A stretch of DNA of 64,000 bases from Pedobacter sp. B4-66 (GTDB taxonomy: Bacteria > Bacteroidota > Bacteroidia > Sphingobacteriales > Sphingobacteriaceae): assembly GCF_018492665.1 (NCBI RefSeq), contig NZ_JAFVME010000010.1, forward strand, positions 62,001 to 126,000. The letters run 5' to 3'. This document shows positions 7,145 to 15,885 of the stretch, in pieces; positions within the stretch are counted from its first letter, which is position 1, and each line of letters opens with the position of its first letter. The notes under the pieces were generated by a model, which was given only the letters and a program-made list of their open reading frames with translations, was not told the origin of the DNA and did no database searches. The translations under genes were made by a program, and so were the position numbers.

Positions 7145-10100
7145 ATGCAGAGCAGGAAAATAGAGCGTATTTTTATTATACTGATATCCATCGTATTGGG
7201 ATCATTATTCTTTACACTTTTTAATACACTACAAAACAATTTTTCAGATGTGGATACCCGTTTAAACAATGGGACTATGATGAATCTGAATGAGAAAAAC
7301 CCAGGTGAGCAAATAAGGACGCTACTTGAAAAGGGCTATTATTTTGAAGACAAGAAGGATGTTAACCTCATTGCACAAACTGTAGCAAAAGGGGTAAAAT
7401 ATTTTAAAGAACCTCTGGACAATGTTGGGGAGCTCAATAAAAGTAAGTTCTTTGTTGAGGCAGATTATGCTTTTACAGTAGGTGGGCAAAACTTTAAGAA
7501 ACGTGTTAGTGACTCGAGAGCGTTACTTGGATATACAGGAGAGGATTCTTTACGCTTTACGCAGGAAAGAAACCACCCACCTCAACTGCCTGCACAAACA
7601 GATCTTAAACTCGGCGTTCATAACATATCAGGTAATATTATAGACACTGCAGGTAAGAATGTATCGGGCGTTCTGATTAAATTGCAAATGATACTGCCAC
7701 AAGATAGTGCATACATTGATGATGAAGTAGAAGTAAAATCTGCAGGACTAACGGCATACGCGCGGACAGACGCCAACGGTAAGTTTGCATTTTTAAACTT
7801 ACCGGAAGACAAAGCTTTTGAATTATTACCACTAAAACCCGGCTTTCAATTCGGGAGATCACAAGGAATACAAGAACTTCAAAAAGATGCCTCATTCACA
7901 TTTAAACAAACACAACATACCATAAGGCTATTTTCGGCCAGAGACTTTAAGATTCTAAAGAAAGAAAAATCGTTAATCGTACGAACACCCATTGAGTTCA
8001 ACAAATGGTTTTGGATCATTACAGGAAGCTTTTTTGCCGGTTTTTTAATATTGCATTTTCTATTAAGTATTAAATTCCCTCAAGCTGATCAGCTGATTTT
8101 GCCCATCATTATGCTGATGACGGGTTTGTCGTTTATCGCCCTGCTCAGTTTACAAGACCCATTACGAGATCGGTTTTTAGCTAAGGATACACTTGTTTTC
8201 TTTGGCATGGGCATTCTTACCATTATTATATTGATGCTGGTTAAATTCCGGAAATTTAATGTCGACTCCAGATTTTATCGGATGCTTGTGCTCAATAAAA
8301 ACTCCGGAAAGGCCAACGGCTGGCAATGGGCAGGATTAGCTTTGGCGCTACTTGCTTTAACAATCGTTTTTGGTAGTGGCCCTGAGGGTAGCGGCGTAAA
8401 AGTCAACCTATTTGGTGTTCAACCCAGTGAAATTGTAAAATATGCCATTATTTTATTCCTTGCAGGCTTTTTTGCCAGTAATGAACGCTTTATCACCGAA
8501 TATCGCAGCTGGCAAAAAAGATGGTATTTCTTTTCTTTTGCTTTGATTGCAATGGGTATTGCTATTCTGATGTACCTAATTCTTGGCGATTTGGGTCCTG
8601 CAATGGTGGTGTGTTTTACATTTATCATCCTATTCTCTTTCTCCCGCGGTGATTTTATGATGATGCTCATCGCCATCATTACTTATACATTAGCCGTTTG
8701 GTTTTTAAACATCTGGATAGCCAGTCTAATAACTGTAGTAGTGATTGGCCTAACGATGTTCTTTAATAAAAAACAGACCAGTGAATCGGCAATAATGGTA
8801 ATCATGATTATCGCAGGTTTTTTACTGATAGATCAGGTTCCATATCTTGATAAACTTATCCCCGGCCCTGTTAACCGACTTACCGAGCGTAAATCTATAT
8901 GGCAAGACCCATGGAATAATGAGGTTTATGGTGGAGACCAGGTAGCAAACGGCATATGGGCAATGTCGGGTGGGGGCTTAACCGGTCAGGGTGTTGGCGA
9001 AGGCTACGCTAAAACAATACCAGAGGCCCATACCGATATGATATTACCTGCCATTGGCGAAGAATTTGGCTGGACGGGTATTGTGAGCATATTCGTGCTA
9101 TTCCTCATTTTCCTGAACAGGTCAATAATTATAGGCCGACAAACGGGCACTCCATTTCTATTTTACCTCTGTGCGGGTATTGGCATAAGTATGTTTGTTC
9201 AGTTTCTGCTCATTGCGGGAGGTTCCACAGGAGCCTTACCCCTATCAGGAGTGGCTTTGCCTTTTATCAGCTATGGAGGTTCATCACTGGTAGCCAATAT
9301 GATGGCAGCCGGCATTTTGCTTTCGGTTTCTTTAATTAGAGGAACCAAGGTACAAATGGACTTCATCACCAAACAACAGGACAAGAATTTGGTACCGGCT
9401 CTTTTATCGGCCAGTATTGCAGTTCTTCTTTTAACTGTAACCATATCAAAATATATTGCCAACAATAAGAAATGGGTGGTACAACCTTCACTTGTGGCTG
9501 ATAAAAGTGGTTCGCGGATGTTCAGTTACAACCCTCGTATTGCTATTCTAATGAATAAACTAGAGGCAGGCCAGCTGTATGATAGAAAAGGAAGAATCCT
9601 TGCAACAAGTAATCCTGATTTTGTAAGAAAACAGGAGGATACCTTAAGAACCTCAGGCATTAACTACAATCTTGATTCGGCAATGCACAAAAGAGTAGAC
9701 CGATATTACCCTTTTGAGGAGCAAACTTTTTTCTGGGTAGGCGATGCAAACACAGGGATATTTAACGGCAGTACTAACGGCTATTTTGCCGAGTACGAGC
9801 ATGCGGCAGAGCTTAGGGGTTTCCATACACCGATTACCTCTTTCAATACAAAGGCAAATAAATACAGGGAAGATCGTTTTCTGCCAAGGGGTGTAAAAGA
9901 GATGACGGTAAGCAAAAGAGACTATGCTGCGCTAGCACCTTTATTACTAGCAGGTATTAACAGTACTGAAGTTGCATCTTTCAAAAAAAGAAACAGGGAT
10001 GTAAAATTGACTATAGATGCGCGTTTACAATCAACCATACAGCATTCTGTTGCATTGGATACCTCAGTGAGAAAAAGCAGAGTATCCGTTGTCATTATGG

Positions 10101-11170
10101 AAGATTTGACAGGAGATGTACTTGCATCATCAGTGTACCCTTTACCTCCGATTAAAGATTGGGAGCTTTTAAACATGACCGCCAACGAGCAGAATAAACT
10201 GTCGGGATGGTATACCAATGCTGATCTTGGATTTACTTATGCCACACAACCCGGTTCTACAGCTAAGGTATTAACAGCAATGGCAGCCTTCAACAAGTTA
10301 GGTATAAATGCAGCAAAAAGATCGTTTACGGTAAGCTCGTTTGAAAGAATAAGAACCAAAGGCATTGAGCCCGATGAAACAGGAAATATTAATCTTGAAC
10401 GTGCAATTGTAAACTCAAACAACGTTTATTTTATTAAATTAGCTAATGAGGAGCATTTGCAGGAAGATATGGCTGCGCTATATATGAAAACCGGGATGTT
10501 CCTTAGAGGTGTAGGTGGTTATTACTTTGATAAAGACACCAACAATACCAAACAGGAGAACAAATGGATGGATCTTTGGCGTAAAACTGAGTTTAATACC
10601 AAACCAAAATATGATCCTTCAAATATCCGTCGCACCAGAGCTAAAGGTATTTCGGGAATGGCCTGGGGACAGGGTGAGCTAATTGCTACCCCGGCATCTG
10701 TAGCAAGATTGATATCGGGTGTAGCCAATAAAGGCACATTAGTTGCTAATCGTTATGTCTTAAAGATCAGCGACTCAACTACTTCTGTTAATCCGGGTAT
10801 TAAATTGGCTAATGATCCGCAATATGCGGCCTTGCTTACAGATTATATGTTGAAGCAAAGCGCCAATAAAAGATATACGTTAGGTATTACTGTAGCCGGG
10901 AAAACAGGAACACCTGAAAGGATCTGGAAAAAGGAACGAATTAATGATGGCTGGTATGTATTCTTTGCACCAAAGAAATCAGATCCGGGACATATTGTTG
11001 TTTGTATACGCATTGAATCGACCAGAGGCTCTAGCAGAGCTGTTCAACTTGCAGGAAAACATGTAGTCCCAGCATTATTGAGCCTTGGATATATTAAAGA
11101 TTTTAAGCCGGAACCTGTTAAGGTTATTGCAAAAGAAAACATAGAAGTTAAAAAAGACAGCATCAACTAG
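7145..11170 (+). CDS. Fusion of SEDS glycosyltransferase (RodA/FtsW) and class B penicillin-binding transpeptidase
   Basis: One uninterrupted 1341-residue frame. An N-terminal anchor helix precedes a soluble region with a carboxypeptidase-regulatory-like beta domain (about 160-250: NISGNIIDTAGKNVSGV, ARTDANGKFAFLNLP). Residues about 290-740 are a polytopic SEDS polymerase with FGVQPSEIVKYA, LGDLGPAMV (D482), HTDMILPAIGEEFGWTG (D631, the family's catalytic Asp position) and LPLSGVALPFISYGGSSL. After another membrane helix (about 755-775) comes a PBP2/FtsI-like part: YDRKGRILATSNPD, LTIDARLQ, the SxxK serine in PGSTAK (S1038, K1041), SNN (S1091-N1093) and KTGT (K1253). Lipid II polymerase and transpeptidase, usually separate partners, are thus one chain. 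All key residues I could check are present. It sits between a PP2C phosphatase and FHA/kinase genes, so phosphorylation control of wall synthesis is inferred. Confidence 0.95.
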   Translation: MQSRKIERIFIILISIVLGSLFFTLFNTLQNNFSDVDTRLNNGTMMNLNEKNPGEQIRTLLEKGYYFEDKKDVNLIAQTVAKGVKYFKEPLDNVGELNKSKFFVEADYAFTVGGQNFKKRVSDSRALLGYTGEDSLRFTQERNHPPQLPAQTDLKLGVHNISGNIIDTAGKNVSGVLIKLQMILPQDSAYIDDEVEVKSAGLTAYARTDANGKFAFLNLPEDKAFELLPLKPGFQFGRSQGIQELQKDASFTFKQTQHTIRLFSARDFKILKKEKSLIVRTPIEFNKWFWIITGSFFAGFLILHFLLSIKFPQADQLILPIIMLMTGLSFIALLSLQDPLRDRFLAKDTLVFFGMGILTIIILMLVKFRKFNVDSRFYRMLVLNKNSGKANGWQWAGLALALLALTIVFGSGPEGSGVKVNLFGVQPSEIVKYAIILFLAGFFASNERFITEYRSWQKRWYFFSFALIAMGIAILMYLILGDLGPAMVVCFTFIILFSFSRGDFMMMLIAIITYTLAVWFLNIWIASLITVVVIGLTMFFNKKQTSESAIMVIMIIAGFLLIDQVPYLDKLIPGPVNRLTERKSIWQDPWNNEVYGGDQVANGIWAMSGGGLTGQGVGEGYAKTIPEAHTDMILPAIGEEFGWTGIVSIFVLFLIFLNRSIIIGRQTGTPFLFYLCAGIGISMFVQFLLIAGGSTGALPLSGVALPFISYGGSSLVANMMAAGILLSVSLIRGTKVQMDFITKQQDKNLVPALLSASIAVLLLTVTISKYIANNKKWVVQPSLVADKSGSRMFSYNPRIAILMNKLEAGQLYDRKGRILATSNPDFVRKQEDTLRTSGINYNLDSAMHKRVDRYYPFEEQTFFWVGDANTGIFNGSTNGYFAEYEHAAELRGFHTPITSFNTKANKYREDRFLPRGVKEMTVSKRDYAALAPLLLAGINSTEVASFKKRNRDVKLTIDARLQSTIQHSVALDTSVRKSRVSVVIMEDLTGDVLASSVYPLPPIKDWELLNMTANEQNKLSGWYTNADLGFTYATQPGSTAKVLTAMAAFNKLGINAAKRSFTVSSFERIRTKGIEPDETGNINLERAIVNSNNVYFIKLANEEHLQEDMAALYMKTGMFLRGVGGYYFDKDTNNTKQENKWMDLWRKTEFNTKPKYDPSNIRRTRAKGISGMAWGQGELIATPASVARLISGVANKGTLVANRYVLKISDSTTSVNPGIKLANDPQYAALLTDYMLKQSANKRYTLGITVAGKTGTPERIWKKERINDGWYVFFAPKKSDPGHIVVCIRIESTRGSSRAVQLAGKHVVPALLSLGYIKDFKPEPVKVIAKENIEVKKDSIN

Positions 11171-11191
11171 TATAAAGAAAGGATATAAAAT

Positions 11192-11980
11192 ATGTTTAAC
11201 CTATTTAATAAAAATGCCTCCGAAAAGCCTCAGGATGTAAAAGCCATCAGAGAGGCTATACTTGTTTTCATAAAACAGGAACTCCAAAAAATGGAAGGCG
11301 GAGAAGGAAAACATATTAAAGGTTTCCAGCTATACATTGCATGTATGCCGGTAGAAAAATTCATGTACGAATCAGCCGTTTTTGCTGAGGAGGAGGATCA
11401 CTTTAAAAATGAAGTGCAAAGGATAGCAGATGATTTCGCAATTGACCTACCTCATACCTGGACAATGGAAACAGTCTTTATTGACGAATTGCCTCCGCAG
11501 TCTATTAAAATGGTTAACCTGGAAGTAGCACTTCATATAAAAACACCTGAACATGCCGCTGTTCAAAAATCAGGAACTGCATACATCAGAATTTTAAATG
11601 GCGAGGCTGAAAAAGTGGAATATGTTCTTAGTTCTGCAGATGGAAAGATTAATATTGGTCGCGAAAAACAAGCGCAGGATAGTGATGGCTTCATTAGGAT
11701 CAATAACATTGCCTTTCCTAATGCCAGCACCAATGATTGCAATAAATATATCAGCAGGCAACATGCACATATTGAATGGAATAATGACAATGCCGCTTTT
11801 ATGCTATTTGCAGATGAAGGTGGTGTTCCTCCACGAAATAAGGTAAAAATACGATCCATCAGAGATCATAATTCCGTAAAACTTACGTTCACAGAACTTG
11901 GGCATGCCTTACACGAAGGAGATCAAATAATTTTAGGAGAATCAGCTGTTTTAGAATTCAGTTATCACTCAAATCAGTAA
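11192..11980 (+). CDS. FHA-domain protein
   Basis: A 262-residue cytoplasmic protein. The N-terminal region (about 10-125) is a mixed domain (KHIKGFQLYIACMPVEKF, DFAIDLPHTWTMETVFIDELP) similar in layout to the FhaA N-terminal region. The C-terminal 120 residues are a canonical FHA domain: KINIGREK (Gly-Arg), an insertion, YISRQHAHIEW (Ser-Arg-x-x-His phosphothreonine pocket) and LHEGDQIILGESAVLEFSY. It should bind phosphothreonine on the adjacent kinases or their substrates and so act as the reader of the cluster. It lies 21 bp after the SEDS-PBP fusion and 12 bp before the first kinase. Confidence 0.92.
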   Translation: MFNLFNKNASEKPQDVKAIREAILVFIKQELQKMEGGEGKHIKGFQLYIACMPVEKFMYESAVFAEEEDHFKNEVQRIADDFAIDLPHTWTMETVFIDELPPQSIKMVNLEVALHIKTPEHAAVQKSGTAYIRILNGEAEKVEYVLSSADGKINIGREKQAQDSDGFIRINNIAFPNASTNDCNKYISRQHAHIEWNNDNAAFMLFADEGGVPPRNKVKIRSIRDHNSVKLTFTELGHALHEGDQIILGESAVLEFSYHSNQ

Positions 11981-11992
11981 TTAATAAAACCA

Positions 11993-13291
11993 ATGGCAAA
12001 AGTATTTACTATAACAGAGGGGTTGGAAAATATGGGTGCATTGCGCACCGGTGGGCAGGGTTCTGTATATAAAGGTAAGAGGATGGGTGCTATTCTTTCT
12101 GCCGTAAAACTACTGCCTACACCTATCCACGCAGAAAATGCAGAGGATAAGAATTTTAGGGATTTCCAGAATGAGGTAGAGAAACTAAAGAAAGTTAACG
12201 AAGATCCTAGCCCTAATGTGGTGAAAATATTAAACTCAGGGCTTACAGAAAGCGGGTCGCTGCCATTCATAGAAATGGAATACATAGAAGGCCCTGATCT
12301 GGAAGATCTGTTAAAACCTCCGCACAGTCCGATATTTACTATAAGAGAAACCATAAAACTGGCCGACCATTTGGCCAATGCCCTTGCGCATTGCCATAAA
12401 GTAGGCGTTAAGCACGGCGATATTAAGAGCAACAACATTAAATTTAATACAGAAACGGGTAATTACATACTGCTTGATTTTGGTTTGGCTGTAATGTCTG
12501 ATGAGCAACGTCGTTCAAGTTTACGTCATGCAGGGGCAGTAGAATTTATGGCGCCTGAACAGCATGATGGCATAATGCTATTCCAATCAGATATTTATAG
12601 CTATGGCATTATTCTTTATGAGCTATTAGCCGGCACTGTGCCTTTCCCTCTCATCAATAGAGTAGAAACATCACGTAATATGGTGATGCTTTCGCATATT
12701 GAAAAGCAAGTACCGGATTTGATGGAGCTTCGCCGAAACCGATTACCTGCAGAATGGTCTGAAGAAAAGAAAGCTAATGAAATGATGGTTCCTACCTGGT
12801 TGCTTCAAGTTATCGAAAAATGCCTCCAAAAAGATCCTGAGAAAAGGTTTCATGATGGTGTTAGTTTATACGAAGCGGTTAACAATAACAATCAGAACGT
12901 ACTTAACAACAAACAGGTTACTGCTGTAATAAATGAGTTAAAAACTGAGAATGAACGACTAACCAATTTGGTTGAGCAGTACGAAAAAGCGAGCAAAGCA
13001 AAAGCGTATATGATTACCGGAATTATAATATTTGTTTGTTTAACTACCTTTGGCATAAATTTAGTCCTGAATAAACGGAGTACAAATGCGGTGACCGATA
13101 GCACCAATATTGTAAACAAACCAATACAACCGATAAAGAATCATTCTAAAACTGCACCTAAAAATACAGTTTCACCCGTTATACCGAAACAGAACAAGGA
13201 TAGCCTACGTACTGTTCCGGTAAGTAAAAAGGATTCTATCAAACCAAAAACAACCAAGGACGGATTGAGCAATGATGTTCCTGAATTTTAA
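11993..13291 (+). CDS. Membrane Ser/Thr protein kinase, copy 1
   Basis: A 432-residue Hanks-type kinase. It has a glycine loop (TGGQGSVYKG), lysine K39 in SAVKLL, catalytic loop HGDIKSNN (D143, K145, N148), DFG at 162-164 and MAPEQ. Arg of the usual HRD is Gly, so it is a non-RD kinase, but every residue needed for catalysis is present. A coiled-coil-like helix (about 305-337: INELKTENERLTNLVEQYEK) precedes one membrane helix (about 338-361). The short extracytoplasmic tail is basic, Pro/Ser/Thr-rich and without a recognised domain. It is the upstream member of a tandem pair nearly identical in its first 220 residues. Likely target: cell-wall enzymes of the same cluster (inferred). Confidence 0.94.
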   Translation: MAKVFTITEGLENMGALRTGGQGSVYKGKRMGAILSAVKLLPTPIHAENAEDKNFRDFQNEVEKLKKVNEDPSPNVVKILNSGLTESGSLPFIEMEYIEGPDLEDLLKPPHSPIFTIRETIKLADHLANALAHCHKVGVKHGDIKSNNIKFNTETGNYILLDFGLAVMSDEQRRSSLRHAGAVEFMAPEQHDGIMLFQSDIYSYGIILYELLAGTVPFPLINRVETSRNMVMLSHIEKQVPDLMELRRNRLPAEWSEEKKANEMMVPTWLLQVIEKCLQKDPEKRFHDGVSLYEAVNNNNQNVLNNKQVTAVINELKTENERLTNLVEQYEKASKAKAYMITGIIIFVCLTTFGINLVLNKRSTNAVTDSTNIVNKPIQPIKNHSKTAPKNTVSPVIPKQNKDSLRTVPVSKKDSIKPKTTKDGLSNDVPEF

Positions 13292-13309
13292 TAAAATAGC
13301 AAAATCACT

Positions 13310-14848
13310 ATGAGCAAAGTATTTACCATAACAGAAGGATTAGAGAACATGGGTGCCCTACGTACTGGAGGACAGGGTTCTGTTTATAAAGGTAAAAGAA
13401 TGGGGGCCATCATTACTGCGGTAAAGATACTACCCACTCCTATTCATACTGAAAATACTGACGATAGAAATTTCAGGAATTTTAAGAATGAGGTTGAAAA
13501 ACTAAAAAAAGTAAATGAGGTTCCTAATCCAAATGTGGTTAAGATTCTCAATTCGGGCTTAACAGAAAGCGGATCTTTCCCTTTTATTGAAATGGAATAT
13601 ATTGAAGGGCCAGACCTGGAAGAGCTGTTAAAACCACCACACAATCCAGTATTTACCATAAGGGAAACAATAAAACTTGCAGAACAACTTGCTAATGCAC
13701 TTACCCACTGTCACAGGGTTGGCGTTAAACATGGTGATATAAAAAGTAATAATGTAAAATTCAATACAGATACTGGCAACTATATTTTACTGGATTTTGG
13801 ACTTGCAATCATGTCCGACGAGCAGCGCCGCAGCAGTGTAAGGCATGCAGGAGCTGTGGAATTTATGGCCCCTGAGCAGCATGACGGCGAAATGTTTTTT
13901 CAAACTGACGTGTATAGCTACGGGGTAATACTTTATGAACTTCTGGCAGGAACAGTTCCATTTCCACTTATAAATAAGGGAGAAACTGCACGTAACTCGG
14001 TTATGCTTGCACATATGGAGAAGCAGGTTCCAGATTTGTTAGCACTGCGAAGAGCACAATTGCCGGAAAACTGGTCTGATGATGTAAAGGTCAGAGAAAT
14101 GAACGTACCTGGCTGGCTCCTAGACGTAATAAAAAAATGTTTAGAGAAACAACCTGAAAGGAGATTTGCTAATGGAATGGACCTCCAAGAAGCGATATTA
14201 CACCACAGCCATCACAATCCACCTGTAATTGCAAAACCAACAGAAACAATAGCGAGTGCAGTTTCTGTACCAAAATCTTCCGGAGTACGCGTTTCAACAC
14301 CTTTGTTTGTTTTAATGATATTGGCAATTGCGGGGCTAGGCATGGTTTCAGCCTATTCTTTATTTTTTAAAGATATTGAACCTAAAAAGGAGCTGGTAAT
14401 CGATTCTCCACATGTTGCTCAACAGGACACTACTACTCAAGCCGAAGAGGTTTTTCCGGATGCGACCACAGAAATTAAACCTATTATTTTGGATACGGCA
14501 GCTCAGCAAGCAGACCAGGATAGCTTAAAAAAGGAGTTTGAACGTCAAACAGGTGCTAACACACCTAAACCTACGCCACCACCAGTTACGAAGCCTAAAG
14601 AAGGGCCGCAGGAGCCAGTGATATTTAGTGAAGGCAAAAAATACAGAATCCCCAAAACCACACTTTACTTTCATGAATCCCCAAACAATGATGCGCCAAG
14701 ACAAGGAATATTCGGACTATGGGTTAATTCAAAATTCGAGGTAATTGATGAACAGGGTAACTTTATTTATGTAACACTTACAGATAATGATGGACAGGTA
14801 ACAAAGGGTTGGTTAAAAAAAACAGACTTGAAGGAAGTTCCACAATAA
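13310..14848 (+). CDS. Membrane Ser/Thr protein kinase, copy 2, with C-terminal SH3-like domain
   Basis: A 512-residue paralogue of the preceding kinase, starting 18 bp after it. The kinase motifs are the same (TGGQGSVYKG, TAVKIL, HGDIKSNN, LDFGLA, MAPEQ). After a linker and one membrane helix (about 327-350) it carries a long acidic, Pro/Thr-rich stalk and a C-terminal domain of about 70 residues (KKYRIPKTTLYFHESPNND, GIFGLWVNSKFEVID, NFIYVTL, KGWLKKTDL) that looks like an SH3b-type wall-sensing domain. Differences between the copies in the kinase region are largely at third codon positions, consistent with an old duplication under purifying selection, while the ectodomains are unrelated. 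That suggests one ligand-sensing and one non-sensing kinase. Confidence 0.94.
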   Translation: MSKVFTITEGLENMGALRTGGQGSVYKGKRMGAIITAVKILPTPIHTENTDDRNFRNFKNEVEKLKKVNEVPNPNVVKILNSGLTESGSFPFIEMEYIEGPDLEELLKPPHNPVFTIRETIKLAEQLANALTHCHRVGVKHGDIKSNNVKFNTDTGNYILLDFGLAIMSDEQRRSSVRHAGAVEFMAPEQHDGEMFFQTDVYSYGVILYELLAGTVPFPLINKGETARNSVMLAHMEKQVPDLLALRRAQLPENWSDDVKVREMNVPGWLLDVIKKCLEKQPERRFANGMDLQEAILHHSHHNPPVIAKPTETIASAVSVPKSSGVRVSTPLFVLMILAIAGLGMVSAYSLFFKDIEPKKELVIDSPHVAQQDTTTQAEEVFPDATTEIKPIILDTAAQQADQDSLKKEFERQTGANTPKPTPPPVTKPKEGPQEPVIFSEGKKYRIPKTTLYFHESPNNDAPRQGIFGLWVNSKFEVIDEQGNFIYVTLTDNDGQVTKGWLKKTDLKEVPQ

Positions 14849-14880
14849 ATGCTTAAATTTCAGTACCAAATATTAAGCAT
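14849..14880. repeat. Inverted repeat between kinase 2 and the LytTR gene
   Basis: ATGCTTAA (14849-14856) and TTAAGCAT (14873-14880) are perfect 8-bp arms around a 16-base loop. They fill almost the whole gap between the kinase stop and the LytTR ATG at 14889. There is no T-tract, so an operator or an mRNA hairpin near the start site is more likely than a terminator. Confidence 0.5.
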
Positions 14881-14888
14881 CTCATTCT

Positions 14889-15803
14889 ATGGCAAGGACT
14901 ACTCCGCTTTCCGTCAATTATGCTGTACTTAAAAGTGCGCTGGATCGTCGTTTCCTTATACTTAACTCTTCTGTTAATAAAATAATATTTATTAGTCTGG
15001 TTACTGTAATCAGTCTGCTTTTCATGTACACCTTCGTCCCGTTCAATATTAACAGATGGTATGAGGACGTAAGTAAACTTGATTTACTTAAAATATTTAG
15101 CATCTTTTCGCTTACTGGAGGCTTGACTCTTATGCTTTCTCAATTTGTATTGAGGAAGTGGCTGCGTTTCGAATACCTTACTTATGGGCAATATTTCTTC
15201 TGGTTCCTCGGAGAAATAGTAATTTTAACCTTTGGCATTATGGGTTGCGACTGGCTGCTTAACAATCATCCTGACCTATCAATAAGTAATTACCTGGATA
15301 CCTTCAATTATACCCTGCTAATAGCCATCCCGCCGTATATAATTTCACTGCTTATTTTGTTTGGTGCACAGCAGTACAAACTTGCGCACAACCTATCTTT
15401 GATAGCAACTGAGCCTAAAACATTTTCAGATAATCTGCTAATCGGTGATGAGAATGGAAAAATCATATTAACCCTTCATCCCAATAACATTTTGTTCTTT
15501 AAATCTGAAGACAATTATGTTGATGTTCATTACCTTCTAGGTGGAGAAGTTAAAACAGAGCTTATCCGTACCACATTAAAAAAGATTGAGTCTACTTGTA
15601 GTTATTCCGGACTAATAAGAGTTCATAGGTCGTATACCATCAATATTAAAACAGTTTCCTCCTCAAAGAAAACACATAAAGGTTACGTGCTTCAGTTTGA
15701 TCCTTTACCTGAGTTACAGATTCCTGTATCGGCCTCACATCAAAAACATTTTGAGCAATACCTTAGTAACACAACTTCTACGTTCCCACTCACCCCATTA
15801 TAA
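14889..15803 (+). CDS. Membrane-anchored LytTR DNA-binding regulator
   Basis: A 304-residue protein whose first half has about four hydrophobic helices (for example IIFISLVTVISLLFMYTF, EIVILTFGIMGCDWLL, LIAIPPYIISLLILFG). The C-terminal 110 residues are a LytTR domain: LHPNNILFFKSEDNYVDVHY, IRTTLKKIE, LIRVHRSYTINI and LQIPVSASHQKHFEQYL. LytTR domains bind pairs of short direct repeats on DNA. No response-regulator receiver is present, so the membrane half itself may sense a signal. It follows the kinase genes by 40 bp and precedes a TonB receptor operon whose promoter region it could control. Confidence 0.93.
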   Translation: MARTTPLSVNYAVLKSALDRRFLILNSSVNKIIFISLVTVISLLFMYTFVPFNINRWYEDVSKLDLLKIFSIFSLTGGLTLMLSQFVLRKWLRFEYLTYGQYFFWFLGEIVILTFGIMGCDWLLNNHPDLSISNYLDTFNYTLLIAIPPYIISLLILFGAQQYKLAHNLSLIATEPKTFSDNLLIGDENGKIILTLHPNNILFFKSEDNYVDVHYLLGGEVKTELIRTTLKKIESTCSYSGLIRVHRSYTINIKTVSSSKKTHKGYVLQFDPLPELQIPVSASHQKHFEQYLSNTTSTFPLTPL

Positions 15804-15844
15804 CCCTATTTCGCCCCAAACATATTCTAATCATTGTTAGGAGA

Positions 15845-15866
15845 TAGTTTTGCAATCTATATTGCA
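15845..15866 (+). promoter_or_regulatory. Candidate -7 box and overlapping palindromic operator of the TonB receptor operon
   Basis: TAGTTTTG (15845-15852) matches the Bacteroidota -7 consensus TAnnTTTG, though no good -33 box lies 19 bases upstream. Overlapping its last two bases is a perfect palindrome TGCAAT-CTAT-ATTGCA (15851-15866), which would cover the start of transcription, 20 bp before the ATG at 15886. The position is typical of a repressor site. The regulator is unknown. Confidence 0.45.
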
Positions 15867-15885
15867 CTAACCAAAACCAAACACA

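Noticed and set aside
12411..12436. Kinase copies as pseudokinases, because HRD is HGD
   Set aside because: Asp, Lys and Asn of the catalytic loop, the ATP lysine and DFG are all present; Gly in place of Arg only makes them non-RD kinases.
11974..12438. Minus-strand 154-codon frame over the start of kinase 1
   Set aside because: Antisense to conserved kinase codons. A similar shadow appears over kinase 2 because the two genes are alike.
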